Assembly: GCF_900232945.1 (NCBI RefSeq)
Contig: NZ_OCTU01000002.1
Span: forward strand, 1 to 64,000
Source of the DNA: Urinicoccus timonensis
GTDB taxonomy: Bacteria > Bacillota > Clostridia > Tissierellales > Peptoniphilaceae
Direction: 5' to 3'
DNA: 64,000 bases
Part shown: piece by piece, positions 8,316 through 17,704 of the stretch
How the letters are laid out: the number at the start of each line of letters is the position of its first letter
How positions within the stretch are numbered: position 1 is the first letter of the stretch
Made by a program: the position numbers and the translations under genes
The notes under the pieces: model-generated
Databases searched by the model: none
Seen by the model: only the letters and a program-made list of their open reading frames with translations
What the model was told of the DNA's origin: nothing

Positions 8316-9167
8316 TTAAAGTTTGGTATAGGCCAGGCAGAGGAGTTTTTGGTCCTGGGCCTTGGGAAATTCCCGGGCCAGGGCCTGGCTGAAATTGTTT
8401 CGACAGGGGAGTTTTTTAAAGGTCAAGACCAGGTTTTTAAAGGTCTCTTCTGGGTCGGCCAGGTCTTCCAGGGCTGCCAGGTCCTGGCTAGGCAGGGGGA
8501 TGGGCCGGGTCAGGGAGAGGAGGTAGAGAATCTTGAGATCCTTGGCCTTGAGGGGGTCCTGGCTCCTGTGGACCAGGTCCAGGGCCCGGTCTACCCGGGT
8601 CCAATCCTCTCTTAGATAGTAGAGGCGCAAGACCTGGTAGACTTGGCGGCGGTTGAGGCCTTGATCTTCCAAGACCAGGGAGAAATCCTCCCGACGGTCC
8701 ATAAACTTTTCCAGGATGTCTTCATCTAAAATATCCAAGAGGGTTTTCAGGTCTTCCAGCCTAGCCCAGGGAAGAGAGTCCACTAAAAGGTCCAGGAGGT
8801 CTTCTTGGCTGGGGCCTTCTTCCAGGTAGGAAACTAGGGTCTTGGGCCAGAGGTCTTGGCGACCCTTTTTCAGGGCTTGGACCAAGAGGTCTTTGGCTTC
8901 AGGACTTTCTTGGACTTCTTCTTTTTCTAGCTGGGGCCTTTCAATAAAGACAACCTGGTCCTCTGGATCTCTCTTTTTGGGAAAAAGCCGTTGGAAGAGG
9001 CCCTGAGCCTCTTCCTCTTCTTTTTGTCGCTTGGAAAGCATTTGACAAATCCGGTCAAATTCCTTTTGTAGGATGGCATTTTCTTTTTTTAATCGGTCAA
9101 TTTCTTGGTCCTTTTCCTCTAGCTGTCTTTGGATGAGGGCAAAGGCGGACTCCAAACTTTCTTTCAT
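8316..9167 (-). CDS. Coiled-coil protein of unknown function
   Basis: I do not recognise this 283-residue soluble protein. Residues 1-60 are a heptad-rich coiled coil ending in an Arg/Lys/Glu stretch; the rest is predicted helical and very rich in Leu, Asp, Glu and Gln, resembling helical repeats without a clear motif. No signal peptide or membrane helix. It has a GAAAGG site and lies two bases after the MATE gene and 16 bases before the deoxyribosyltransferase, so it belongs to that operon. Confidence 0.6.
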   Translation of the reverse strand: MKESLESAFALIQRQLEEKDQEIDRLKKENAILQKEFDRICQMLSKRQKEEEEAQGLFQRLFPKKRDPEDQVVFIERPQLEKEEVQESPEAKDLLVQALKKGRQDLWPKTLVSYLEEGPSQEDLLDLLVDSLPWARLEDLKTLLDILDEDILEKFMDRREDFSLVLEDQGLNRRQVYQVLRLYYLREDWTRVDRALDLVHRSQDPLKAKDLKILYLLSLTRPIPLPSQDLAALEDLADPEETFKNLVLTFKKLPCRNNFSQALAREFPKAQDQKLLCLAYTKL

Positions 9168-9168
9168 A

Positions 9169-10491
9169 TTATAACCTTTCTACTTGCCCTTGCTTGGCAA
9201 GGTCTTTTTTCAGGTGGAGGACAGAAAAAATAGTCAAAACCAGGGTGGCCACTTCTGCCAGGCTACCAGCCAACCAAATAAAGTTGGGGGCCAGGGCCTT
9301 TAAGAGGTGGAGGAAGATAAAAATGAAGATGAAACCCCGGGATAGGGAGATTAAAATCCCCAGCCTGGGCTTGTTCAAGGCGGCGGACATACCGGAAACC
9401 AGGATGTTGTAGCCCAGGAAGAGGTAGGAGATGGAATAGAGTCTCAGGGCATAGATGGCCAAGTCAAAGGCGGCCCTTTCTGTTTTGGGGATAAAGATTT
9501 GAACTAGGCTGGAGGGAAGGAATTGAGCCGGCAGGAAAAAGATCATACTGGCCACAAAGACAGTTGCCAGGGCTGAGACAAAGATTTTCCGAATAGCCCC
9601 TAGGTCCTCCTTGCCATAGTAGAGGGAAAAGAGGGGTTGGGACCCCTGGGTGATGCCGGACATGGTCATGGTTAACAAGAGGGAAAAATAGTTGATGACC
9701 GTATAGGAAATCAAACCTGTCTCCCCGTAAATAGCCAAGAGGCTACGGTTGAAGAAAAACAAGATGGCTGAATAGGAGAGCTCGGTTAAAAAGTCTCCGA
9801 AGCCAATTTTCATGGCCTTAACCAGGGAAACAAGCTGGGGCTTAATCAGTAAAATCCTCAGCCGACCCTTGCGGGCTAGAAAGTGGCGGAGGAAGATGAC
9901 AAAGGATAGGATTTGGGCCAGGCCTGTGGCAAAGGCAGCCCCCTTGATCCCCCAGCCGAAAAAGCGGATAAAGACATAGTCTAAAATAATGTTGGTCAGG
10001 GCTGAGGACAGGACCCCAATGGTGGACAGGATGGGCATGCCGTCGACCTTGACTAGGATTTCCAAAATATAGGACAGGATAAAGAAGAAGGTAAAGGGCA
10101 GGACCAGGGATAGGTAGTCTATGACCAGGCCGTGGAGGTCACCGGTGGCTCCCAAAAAATGGGCCAGGGGTTCAATAAAGACCATTAAAAGAATGGAGGT
10201 CACCAGGGCAAAAAGACCTGATCCGAAGAGAACGGAGGAAAAAATTTCATTGGCCTTATCTACCCGGTTCTTACCCAGGTTGATCCCAATCCGGGTTGAG
10301 GTTCCCACAGACACCAGGATCCCAAAGGAAAAGAGGGCATTGGTGACGGGCATGGCCAGGTTGACAGCAGCAAAGGCTTCGGGTCCGACAAAGTGGGCTA
10401 CAAAAAACCCATCCACCAGGGTGTAGATGGAAAAAACCCACATGGCTAAAATGGTTGGAATAACATATTTAAAAAAAGTTTTACTAGTCAT
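9169..10491 (-). CDS. MATE family efflux transporter
   Basis: The 440-residue protein has about twelve membrane helices in two similar halves. It starts with a TLVDGFFVAHFVGPEAFAAVNLAMP segment, the first-helix pattern of the MATE family (Na+ or H+ driven drug/metabolite export). The end of the second half shows the SGMSAALNKPRLGI pattern. It is first in the leftward operon ending in pyrC, and divergent from an amino acid importer. Substrate unknown. A second MATE protein is at 40163. Confidence 0.88.
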   Translation of the reverse strand: MTSKTFFKYVIPTILAMWVFSIYTLVDGFFVAHFVGPEAFAAVNLAMPVTNALFSFGILVSVGTSTRIGINLGKNRVDKANEIFSSVLFGSGLFALVTSILLMVFIEPLAHFLGATGDLHGLVIDYLSLVLPFTFFFILSYILEILVKVDGMPILSTIGVLSSALTNIILDYVFIRFFGWGIKGAAFATGLAQILSFVIFLRHFLARKGRLRILLIKPQLVSLVKAMKIGFGDFLTELSYSAILFFFNRSLLAIYGETGLISYTVINYFSLLLTMTMSGITQGSQPLFSLYYGKEDLGAIRKIFVSALATVFVASMIFFLPAQFLPSSLVQIFIPKTERAAFDLAIYALRLYSISYLFLGYNILVSGMSAALNKPRLGILISLSRGFIFIFIFLHLLKALAPNFIWLAGSLAEVATLVLTIFSVLHLKKDLAKQGQVERL

Positions 10492-10588
10492 TTTTTCATC
10501 CTCAATACGACATCAATCTTAGTGACTACTTGTAATTAAGTCTATTATGACACATCCCAAGAAAAAACAAAAGTTTAAAGAAAAGGCC

Positions 10589-10616
10589 TTTACAAATTTT
10601 TTTAACATGGTATACT
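10589..10616 (+). promoter_or_regulatory. Sigma-A-type promoter of the amino acid ABC importer
   Basis: TTTACA, 16 bases, TATACT, located about 50 bases before the substrate-binding protein start, whose ribosome site is AAGGAG. Confidence 0.65.
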
Positions 10617-10666
10617 ATAAATAATTTCATAATTTACTATAATAAAGCAAGAAAGGAGATTTACTT

Positions 10667-11464
10667 ATGAAATCGATAAAATATTTGTTAGCTGTTTTAC
10701 TTTTAGGAGTCTGTCTAACGGCCTGTGGAGGAGGACAAGATTCAAACCAAGCTGGGGAAGCTTCTCAAGGATTAGATAAAAACAAGACCTATATCATTGG
10801 TCTAGACGATACCTTTGTCCCCATGGGTTACCGGGACGAAAAGGGCGACTTGGTAGGTTTCGATGTGGACCTGGCCAGGGAAGCGGCAAAAATTATGGGA
10901 ATCCAAGTGGACTTTATGCCAGTGGATTGGAACTATAAGGAAGCGGAATTAGAGGCCAAAAACATTGATTTTATCTGGAATGGCTACTCCATTACTCCAG
11001 AAAGAGAAAAGGCTGTTTTATTTTCCAAGCCCTATATGGACAATACCCAGTTAATTATTGTACCTGAGGATTCTCCCATTGAGACCAAGGCTGACTTTAA
11101 GGGGAAAAAAGTAACCCTCCAAGCAGATAGTTCTGCCCTGGAAGCTGTAAAAAAAGACCAGGCCTTTGTGGATTCTTTAGGAGGCCCCTTGGTGGAATAT
11201 CCTACCAACATTGAAGCCTTTAAAGATGTAGAAGCTGGCCGTAGTGACGGTCTTGTGGTAGATGAAGTCTTGGCTCGGGACTATTTAAAGAAAAATCCTC
11301 AAGTTAAGATGAAAATTTTAGAAGAAAACTTCGGCCAAGAAGAATTTGCTGTAGGTATGCGAAAAGAAGATAAGGCCCTGGCAGAAGAATTAAACAAGGC
11401 CCTGGACCAACTGAAAGAAAATGGAAAATTTGAAGAAATCAGAGGACGGTATTTCAGTAAATGA
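10667..11464 (+). CDS. Polar amino acid ABC transporter, substrate-binding lipoprotein
   Basis: The 265-residue precursor has a lipoprotein signal (LTACGGG, lipid-bearing Cys20) and then a type II periplasmic-binding fold of the glutamine/cystine/arginine group, recognisable from VGFDVDLAREAAKIMG and the FIWNGYSITPEREKAVLFSKPYM segment. It captures a polar amino acid outside the membrane. It is the first gene of a compact importer operon with permease (ATGA overlap) and ATPase. The ligand cannot be read from sequence alone. Confidence 0.9.
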   Translation: MKSIKYLLAVLLLGVCLTACGGGQDSNQAGEASQGLDKNKTYIIGLDDTFVPMGYRDEKGDLVGFDVDLAREAAKIMGIQVDFMPVDWNYKEAELEAKNIDFIWNGYSITPEREKAVLFSKPYMDNTQLIIVPEDSPIETKADFKGKKVTLQADSSALEAVKKDQAFVDSLGGPLVEYPTNIEAFKDVEAGRSDGLVVDEVLARDYLKKNPQVKMKILEENFGQEEFAVGMRKEDKALAEELNKALDQLKENGKFEEIRGRYFSK

Positions 11465-12111
11465 ACATGTTAAGAATGCTCCTGCCCCTTTTGGGAGAGG
11501 GGATGAAGATGACCCTGGGACTTTTCGTCCTGACCCTGGTCTTGTCTTTGCCCCTTTCCCTTCCGGTGGCCCTAGTAAGGATCCAATCCAACAAATTCAT
11601 CCAGACCTTGACCCGGATCTATATTTACATCATGCGGGGGACCCCCTTGCTCTTGCAAATGCTCTTTGTCTTTTTTGGTCTTCCCCTTTTGGGCCTGACT
11701 CTGTCTAGGAACGGGTCCATTGTCCTGGCCTTTGTCTTAAACTATACGGCTTATTTTGCTGAAATTTACCGGGGTGGAATCCAGTCCATCCCCCAAGGGC
11801 AATGGGAGGCCGGCAAGGTCCTGGGCCTATCCAGGTCCTTTACCTTTTTCAAGGTCATCCTGCCCCAAGCCAACCGGGTGGTCCTGCCCTCTATTGGCAA
11901 CGAGGTCATTACCCTAATCAAGGACACCTCCCTGGTTTATACCCTGGGAGTCATGGATATTTTAAAGGCGGCCAAGACAACCTCCATGAATTTTTCCTCC
12001 TTGGTCCCCTATATCTATGTAGCCGTGGTTTACCTGGTTTTAGTGGCTGTAGTTTCAGCTATTCTCAATAAGATTGAAGAAAGAGGAGGCCAGTCCTATG
12101 TTAAAAATTAA
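11461..12111 (+). CDS. Polar amino acid ABC transporter permease
   Basis: The 216-residue protein has about five membrane helices and the HEAAA-type permease signature of this family: YIMRGTPLLLQ early and EAGKVLGLSRSFTFFKVILPQA in the loop that touches the ATPase. Overlaps the binding protein by four bases and the ATPase by fourteen. Confidence 0.9.
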   Translation: MNMLRMLLPLLGEGMKMTLGLFVLTLVLSLPLSLPVALVRIQSNKFIQTLTRIYIYIMRGTPLLLQMLFVFFGLPLLGLTLSRNGSIVLAFVLNYTAYFAEIYRGGIQSIPQGQWEAGKVLGLSRSFTFFKVILPQANRVVLPSIGNEVITLIKDTSLVYTLGVMDILKAAKTTSMNFSSLVPYIYVAVVYLVLVAVVSAILNKIEERGGQSYVKN

Positions 12112-12727
12112 AGGCTTTAAAAAATCCTTTGGAGACAACCTCCTTTGGGACGACCTGTCTGTAGAAATACCTCCTGAAAGCATTACCTGTATCCAAGGGA
12201 AGAGTGGAGAGGGGAAAACCACCTTCCTCCGTTGCCTCCTGGGTTTAGAAGACCTAGATGCAGGGGAGGTCTTTTGGCAGGACCAAGTCCTGGAAAGTAA
12301 GGACATTGGTTTGGTCTTCCAAGACTTCCAGCTCTTTCCCAACCTTAATGTAGAGGAAAACTTGCTTTTGGCCTCCAGATACCATAAGAGAGACCTCAAG
12401 GAAGCCAAAGAAAAAGCCCAACAACTCCTGGAGCTGATGGGCATGGAAGATAAAAAAGAGGCCTATCCGGAAATCTTGTCCGGGGGGCAAAAGCAAAGAG
12501 TGGCCATTGCCCGGGCCTGTATGGAAAATCCCAAGGTCCTTTGTCTAGACGAGCCAACCTCGGCCTTGGATGACCAATCCAAAAAGACCATTTACGACCT
12601 GATTAAGGGTCTGGTCCAAAGAGGAATGACCATCCTGATTGTCACCCACGACAGTCATTTTGCCAAGGAAGTGGCTGACAAGATCTTGACCATCCAAGAT
12701 GGTCACTTTATAAGCCAAGAAAATTAA
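12098..12727 (+). CDS. Polar amino acid ABC transporter ATP-binding protein
   Basis: This 209-residue ATPase has Walker A GKSGEGKTT at about 34, Q-loop FQDFQLFPN, signature LSGGQKQR and Walker B VLCLDEP. I start at the ATG at 12098, eight bases after GAGGAGG; an in-frame TTG at 12074 lies upstream of that site. It is shorter than the usual 240 residues because the region between Walker A and the Q-loop is compact. The last 20 bases overlap the convergent phosphatase gene. Confidence 0.9.
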   Translation: MLKIKGFKKSFGDNLLWDDLSVEIPPESITCIQGKSGEGKTTFLRCLLGLEDLDAGEVFWQDQVLESKDIGLVFQDFQLFPNLNVEENLLLASRYHKRDLKEAKEKAQQLLELMGMEDKKEAYPEILSGGQKQRVAIARACMENPKVLCLDEPTSALDDQSKKTIYDLIKGLVQRGMTILIVTHDSHFAKEVADKILTIQDGHFISQEN

Positions 12728-14522
12728 GGCATTTCAAGTAGATTTCGCCCCGCCGGGCATCCTCTTGGAGAGGAGCCTCCAGGCCAAGGCGGTCAAAGAG
12801 GTCTTTTTGGTCTTGGATAGGCATGTTTTCATAAATATTGATGCTCTTACTAGGGATAGGGTCTAGTTTTAAATAGCCCAGCTCTAGGAGTTTTAGGCTG
12901 GCTTGGGCCTCCCGGGAAGAAGTGTCCGGTCCTACCACCGTCATGGAAGAGTGAAAATTATTTCCTAAGCTTCCCCGGCGGCGGACATCTTCTTTTAAGA
13001 GGTCTTGGATCCGGCCTTTTTTTGGCCCTAACTGGTCATCATCTGTCGTGGCATAGAGGAAGGGAATGTCTTCCCCAGCCAAGACCCCGTTTTGGGATAG
13101 GAGGGCCTTCATCCGGTAGGAATTGACCCCCAGGCGAACCAGGTCATGGTCTTGGACAGGTTGTCCATCGTCATAGGTCAGGCTGACAATCCTTTGGCCC
13201 ACAGGTTGGTTGTAGTCCACCGTGTAGTCTAGGCCAGAAAAAAAGTCAAAGGTAGAATACTTTAAGCGAGCTCTTTTGGGGTGGATGCTCAGAGTGACAT
13301 CCCCTGGGTGGAGACGGTTGAAATAAGAAACCGACCACTCCATATAGCGCCTTAACTGCCAGGCTTGAATCTTATAGACAGACATCTCCCCACCAGCATA
13401 GTGGTAGTTGCGGTAGATGTCTTTTTTTCTGAAGGGACCTGGAAAGATTTTGGGATAGGGATTGTCCAGGTGGAAGGCCACCACATCAGCCCCGGAAGCC
13501 TCCAAGAGAACCGACCCAATCCAGGCGGTCCAGGCAGAGGGATAGGAGGCAATGTGGGGGTAGTTTGGAATGGAGCTTGGGGCTACCATGGCTTGGTCCA
13601 CCTGGCCCAAGACCTCTTCCGAAGTTTTTTTGGCCTTGAGGTGGTAGGGCTTTAGCAAGTCAATAATTTCCTTGTCCGGCGCCAGGATATCTCCATCCTG
13701 GTAGATGGGGATCAGAGAAGAAGACCTCTGGGAGATGTAGGTGGATTCCGGGGTCTTTTTAAAGTGCAAGTCCATTTTCAAGAGGTGGGTGGCAAACATA
13801 CCTGCTTCAGCCACCAGGGTCTTGTCAATTAAAAGTCCCCTTTCCAGCTGGTGCATATGGGCTCCGGCAACCAGGTCAAAAGAAGTAGAAAGTTTTTGGA
13901 CAATATCCCGGACTCCTGTATTGGGATGGGCATTTTCATTTTGGATCCCCATGTGGAAGATGCCGATTTTTGCATCCACCGGGGGCATGTCTGCAAAGAC
14001 TCTTTCCAGGGCTTGGACCGGGTCTTGAATGGTAAATTCCTTTAAGATGGAAGACTTTTCCTTGAATTCCCCCACCAGAGGGGTAATGAGGCCCACAATG
14101 GCTACCTGGATTCCGTCAAAGTCGTAAATTTTATAGGGCTTAAAATAGGGCTTGCCCTCCTTGTCCAGGAGGTTGGCCAAGAGGATGTCTCCTTGGAAGA
14201 GGTCCTGGGCCCTATGGATGAAGTCCGGTCCATAGTCAAATTCATGGTTGCCCAGAACCCAACCGTCATAGCCAATGGCATTTAGGGCCAGGATTCCAGG
14301 ATGGACCGGGTCCTTAGCAAAAAGACTGGAAGCATTTCCCTGGACCAGGTCCCCGGCATCAAAGGTCAGGACATGGTCGTGGTCCTTTTTAATAGACTTG
14401 ATTAGGGTAGAAAGCTGGGCCAAAGATCCGTGGACATCTTCTTCATCTTTTGTATAATCCCAAGGCAGGTACCAGCCATGGATATCTGAACTGATTAAAA
14501 GACTTAAAGAAGTTTCCTGCAT
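12708..14522 (-). CDS. Metallophosphatase / 5'-nucleotidase family protein (cytoplasmic form)
   Basis: The 604-residue protein has the calcineurin-like metal motifs DIHG (13-16), DAGD (55-58) and GNHEFD (91-96), a later GAHMH histidine block, and a C-terminal 5'-nucleotidase substrate domain from about 330. The family hydrolyses nucleotides and cyclic nucleotides and is usually exported; this one has no signal peptide. It follows pncB by 15 bases, which suggests work on NMN/NAD-related or other nucleotides in salvage (inference). Its 3' end overlaps the convergent ABC ATPase gene by 20 bases. Confidence 0.82.
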   Translation of the reverse strand: MQETSLSLLISSDIHGWYLPWDYTKDEEDVHGSLAQLSTLIKSIKKDHDHVLTFDAGDLVQGNASSLFAKDPVHPGILALNAIGYDGWVLGNHEFDYGPDFIHRAQDLFQGDILLANLLDKEGKPYFKPYKIYDFDGIQVAIVGLITPLVGEFKEKSSILKEFTIQDPVQALERVFADMPPVDAKIGIFHMGIQNENAHPNTGVRDIVQKLSTSFDLVAGAHMHQLERGLLIDKTLVAEAGMFATHLLKMDLHFKKTPESTYISQRSSSLIPIYQDGDILAPDKEIIDLLKPYHLKAKKTSEEVLGQVDQAMVAPSSIPNYPHIASYPSAWTAWIGSVLLEASGADVVAFHLDNPYPKIFPGPFRKKDIYRNYHYAGGEMSVYKIQAWQLRRYMEWSVSYFNRLHPGDVTLSIHPKRARLKYSTFDFFSGLDYTVDYNQPVGQRIVSLTYDDGQPVQDHDLVRLGVNSYRMKALLSQNGVLAGEDIPFLYATTDDDQLGPKKGRIQDLLKEDVRRRGSLGNNFHSSMTVVGPDTSSREAQASLKLLELGYLKLDPIPSKSINIYENMPIQDQKDLFDRLGLEAPLQEDARRGEIYLKCLNFLGL

Positions 14523-14537
14523 AAGAAGATCCCTTCC

Positions 14538-16016
14538 TCAGTTCTTTTTCATAGAAGAGGATTTACCGTGCTCCTTCAAGAGCTTGCTCCGGACATCCCA
14601 CAATTTTTGAGACAAGTCCACATGGTAGTCTTGAGGGTTGTCAAAGCGCTTCATTTCATCCCAGAGCCGGTCCAGCTCATCTTGGGCATGTTGACGGATT
14701 TGGTCCAGGTCCGGCAGGTCGTAGACCAATTTTCCCTTGTCATAAATTCTTTCCAAGAGAGGTTTGACCTTGTAGTTGGAAAGGGTCCGGGTCTTCCAGG
14801 TGTAGAGGGGGTGGAAGATTTCAAAGTCTTGACCCTTGGGTGCTTCCTCGTCGTGGAGGGTAATTAAGTCAGCCAGGGCCTTGTCGGTGTCCTTGTCGTA
14901 AAAACGGTAGAGGTTTTTAAAACCGGGAGTTGTGATCTTTGAAATATTTTCGGAAATTTTAATGGTGGGTTCCAATTGGCCATCTCTTTCCACACTGGTA
15001 AGCTTGTAGACCCCACCAAAAACAGGGTCGCTCTTGGAGGTAATCAACCGTTCACCAACACCGAAAGAATCCAGCTTGGCTCCTTGGGTCAAAAGGGCCT
15101 CAATGACAAATTCATCCAAAGAGTTGGAGGCCATAATCTTGGCATAGGGATAGCCAGCATCATCTAGCATCTTCCGAGCTTTTTTGGACAGGTAGGCAAT
15201 ATCTCCGGAGTCAATCCGGATTCCCATATTTTTAATTCCCTTGGGTTTTAAATATTGGTTAAAAGTTTTAATAGCATTGGGAACCCCTTGTTTCAAGACA
15301 TCGTAGGTGTCCACCAAGAGGATGCAGTTGTGGGGGTAGGTTTGGGCAAAGGCGTCAAAGGCCTCCTTTTCCGTAGGGAACATTTGTACCCAGGAATGGG
15401 CCATGGTGCCCACAGCTGGAACCCCATAGATCTTCTCAGCCAGGGTGTTGGCTGTACCTGCACAGCCCCCGATATAGGCAGCCCGGGCGCCCAGGTTGGC
15501 TCCGGAATAACCTTGGGCCCGTCGAGATCCGAATTCCACCACGGGACGGCCTTGGGCTGAATAGCAAATCCGGTTGGCCTTGGTGGCAATCATGGATTGG
15601 TGGTTGATGGTTAGAAGAACCATGGTTTCCACAAGCTGGGCTTGGATGACAGGTCCCCGAACAATTACCAGGGGTTCATGGGGGAAGGCCACTGTTCCTT
15701 CGGGAATGGCCCACATGTCACAGGCAAATTCAAAATTTCTCAAATAGTCCAGAAAACCTTCAGAGAAGACCTTCTTAGACCGTAAAAATTCAATATCTTC
15801 GTCGGAAAAATGGAGTTGTTCCAAGTATTCCACCAATTGTTCCAAACCAGCAATAATAGCATAGGCTCCCTGGTCTGGGACAGACCGGAAGAACATGTCA
15901 AAGGTGACAATGGTGTCTTGCATATCTTGGTCAAAATAGCCATTTCCCATGGCCAACTCATAAAAATCCGCTAAAAGGGTATAATTATTTTTATCCATAA
16001 ATTCTTTTACTTCCAT
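14538..16016 (-). CDS. pncB: Nicotinate phosphoribosyltransferase
   Basis: The 492-residue enzyme makes nicotinate mononucleotide from nicotinate, PRPP and ATP, the first step of NAD salvage. Recognisable parts are the TLLADFYELAMGNGYF start, VEFGSRRAQGYSGA, GTMAHSWVQMF with the catalytic His region, and the PRPP-site IRIDSGDIAYLSKKAR. I start at the ATG at 16016, which follows AAGGAGG by six bases, nine codons inside the longest frame. A TATAAT on the minus strand at 16060-16065 is the likely -10 box. Confidence 0.93.
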   Translation of the reverse strand: MEVKEFMDKNNYTLLADFYELAMGNGYFDQDMQDTIVTFDMFFRSVPDQGAYAIIAGLEQLVEYLEQLHFSDEDIEFLRSKKVFSEGFLDYLRNFEFACDMWAIPEGTVAFPHEPLVIVRGPVIQAQLVETMVLLTINHQSMIATKANRICYSAQGRPVVEFGSRRAQGYSGANLGARAAYIGGCAGTANTLAEKIYGVPAVGTMAHSWVQMFPTEKEAFDAFAQTYPHNCILLVDTYDVLKQGVPNAIKTFNQYLKPKGIKNMGIRIDSGDIAYLSKKARKMLDDAGYPYAKIMASNSLDEFVIEALLTQGAKLDSFGVGERLITSKSDPVFGGVYKLTSVERDGQLEPTIKISENISKITTPGFKNLYRFYDKDTDKALADLITLHDEEAPKGQDFEIFHPLYTWKTRTLSNYKVKPLLERIYDKGKLVYDLPDLDQIRQHAQDELDRLWDEMKRFDNPQDYHVDLSQKLWDVRSKLLKEHGKSSSMKKN

Positions 16017-16043
16017 ATAAACCTCCTTGGGTCGGTAAAACAA

Positions 16044-16630
16044 GCATTTCTTACTATCTATTATAGCCTATAAAAAGATTTTAAAACAAAAAAATAAATT
16101 TAAAAACTTTTTAAAAAAATTGTAAAAAAGTGTTTAGAAGAAAAATAGCTGGGTATTATAAGAATACCAAAGGAAAAGGTTACCCTCTCCTTTGGCTGTA
16201 CCTTGAAAATTCCATCCAACGTAAAATCAATTAAGAAGAAATGACATTCAAAGAGGTTCGAGTTCCTTTATCGATTATGATAGATAAGAAGAATTGATAA
16301 AAGAAGTGGAATAAGTTATTTGAAGGTTAATTCTTTACATCAAGGAAATTGATGTTGACTATAAACTATGTATTTTAACGGGAAATGAGCTCATAGACAA
16401 GGAAAGAAGTAAGGCTATTGTGTTTTAAATCAACCGAGTCGGAGAGAGATTCCATCGACCTAGGAATCGTTCGAATCCCCTTATCGAGTTGCTTTAGCAT
16501 AAATAGTAGGCAAGAGGCAAGGCCTCTAGGAGTGAAGAAATGACGAGGACAAGAGTCCAAAAAGTCAGGAAAGAGAGTCGTGAATGGAACCTACAATAGA
16601 CGCGTTGGATGGATGACAAGGTATTTTTTA
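16044..16630. other. Non-coding stretch with serial hairpins; possible structured RNA
   Basis: No credible protein frame on either strand. After an AT-rich part (16080-16160) come several short stems: CCAAAGGA/TCCTTTGG (from 16168), ACATCAA/TTGATGT (from 16337), GATTCC/GGAATC (from 16448), AGAGGC/GCCTCT (from 16509) and GGAC/GTCC (from 16548). A GGCC-GGAA-GGCC stem with seven T residues follows at 16633-16651 and could end a rightward transcript. I recognise no known RNA class (tmRNA, RNase P, 6S and SRP patterns were looked for). A decayed element is equally possible. Confidence 0.35.
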
Positions 16631-16735
16631 TTGGCCGGAAGGCCTTTTTTTATTGGTTTTTTTAGTGTGAGAGTGTAAATTTTGTTCCCTATATAAAAAT
16701 ATCCTGTTTAGCAATACGGGCGTGACGGGTGGTCT

Positions 16736-17383
16736 GTAGGGGCTTGCTTGTTCATGACCTAAGCCGAAATTTTTGATTTCGTAGCTAGGTTCACAGACAA
16801 TTGCAACCAAATTAAAATTTGGGCAATTGGTTGCATAAGACCTACTATGGCTCCTTTGTCGCCAAGTTAGGTCTGGAATATGCAGTCTTTCACAGCGAAA
16901 GGAGCGAGAGCGAGCTTGAGCTGATGAAAAGTTGTACAAGCACGTTCTACAATTCCGAATATATTTATTTTGGGATTGTGGGTATTGATATGATTCTCTA
17001 TATTTATATCTTCTGATTATCAATACGGGCGACACGGGGTCGCCCCTACAAGGTGGCGAATGGTTTTGTAGGGGCTTGCTTGTTCATGACCTAAGCCGAA
17101 ATCTTTGATTTCGTAGCTAGGTTCACAGACAATTGCATCCAAATTAAAATTTGGGCAGTTGGTTGCATAAGACCTACTATGGCTCCTTTGTCGCCAAGTT
17201 AGGTCTGGAAGATGCAGTCTTTCACAGCGAAAGGAGCGAGAGCGAGCTTGAGCTGATGAAAAGTTGTACAAGCCCGTTCTACAAACCCGAATTTGTTTAT
17301 TTTGGGATTGTGGGTATCGATGCTGTTCTCTATATTATATAATCCTGTCTACCAATACGGGCGGCACAGGGCCACCCCTACAA
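16736..17383. repeat. Tandem direct duplication of a unit of about 330 bp
   Basis: Copy 1 spans 16736-17050 and copy 2 spans 17068-17383, offset 332 bases. The first 220 bases differ at only about five positions by eye; the right third differs more. Each copy opens with GTAGGGGCTTGCTTG, contains the GACCTAAGCCGAAAT...ATTTCGTAGCTAGGT palindrome and a TTGCAACC/GGTTGCA palindrome, and closes with the REP-like hairpin. A third copy of the first palindrome occurs alone at about 18089-18126. Confidence 0.85.
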
Positions 17384-17626
17384 TTTGGTGATCTGGATAT
17401 TGATATTATTCTCTATATTTATATCGTTTGCTTACCAATACGGGCTACACGAGGTCGCCCCTACATGGGGTTTTCGGTCTAGACCATGAAGAAACAGGTG
17501 GTCTTTTCAAGGTAACGGATGGTCTGTAGGGGCTTGCTCGTCAAGCCCGTTCTGCAAACCCGGAAATGTTTATTTTGGGATTGTGGGTATTGGTATTATT
17601 CCCTATATTAATCTATACCTTTATTC

Positions 17627-17669
17627 TAGGAGGGGCCTAGGGGCTAACGCATGCCCCTTGCCCCTCCTA
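17627..17669. repeat. Long GC-rich hairpin
   Basis: Arms TAGGAGGGG and CCCCTCCTA enclose a second stem GGGGC/GCCCC with loop TAACGCAT. There is no T run, so it does not look like a terminator. Confidence 0.65.
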
Positions 17670-17704
17670 AGACCTCCCCATCCACCCTAGCTTACTTTGT
17701 GAAA

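Noticed and set aside
16455..16480. tRNA-like GTTCGAATCCC motif
   Set aside because: The stem on the left side does not pair, and no acceptor or anticodon arms are found around it.
16017..16660. tmRNA, RNase P RNA, 6S or SRP RNA
   Set aside because: The conserved blocks of these RNAs (tag-peptide frame and CCA end, GAGGAAAGTCC, GGTC-type SRP loop) were looked for and not seen.
16628..17342. Four frames in the tandem repeats (two rightward, two leftward) with repeated protein sequence
   Set aside because: The proteins repeat only because the DNA repeats. They run through palindromes (for example SERSESE from the GCGAGAGCGAGC stretch), lack good ribosome sites and resemble no family.
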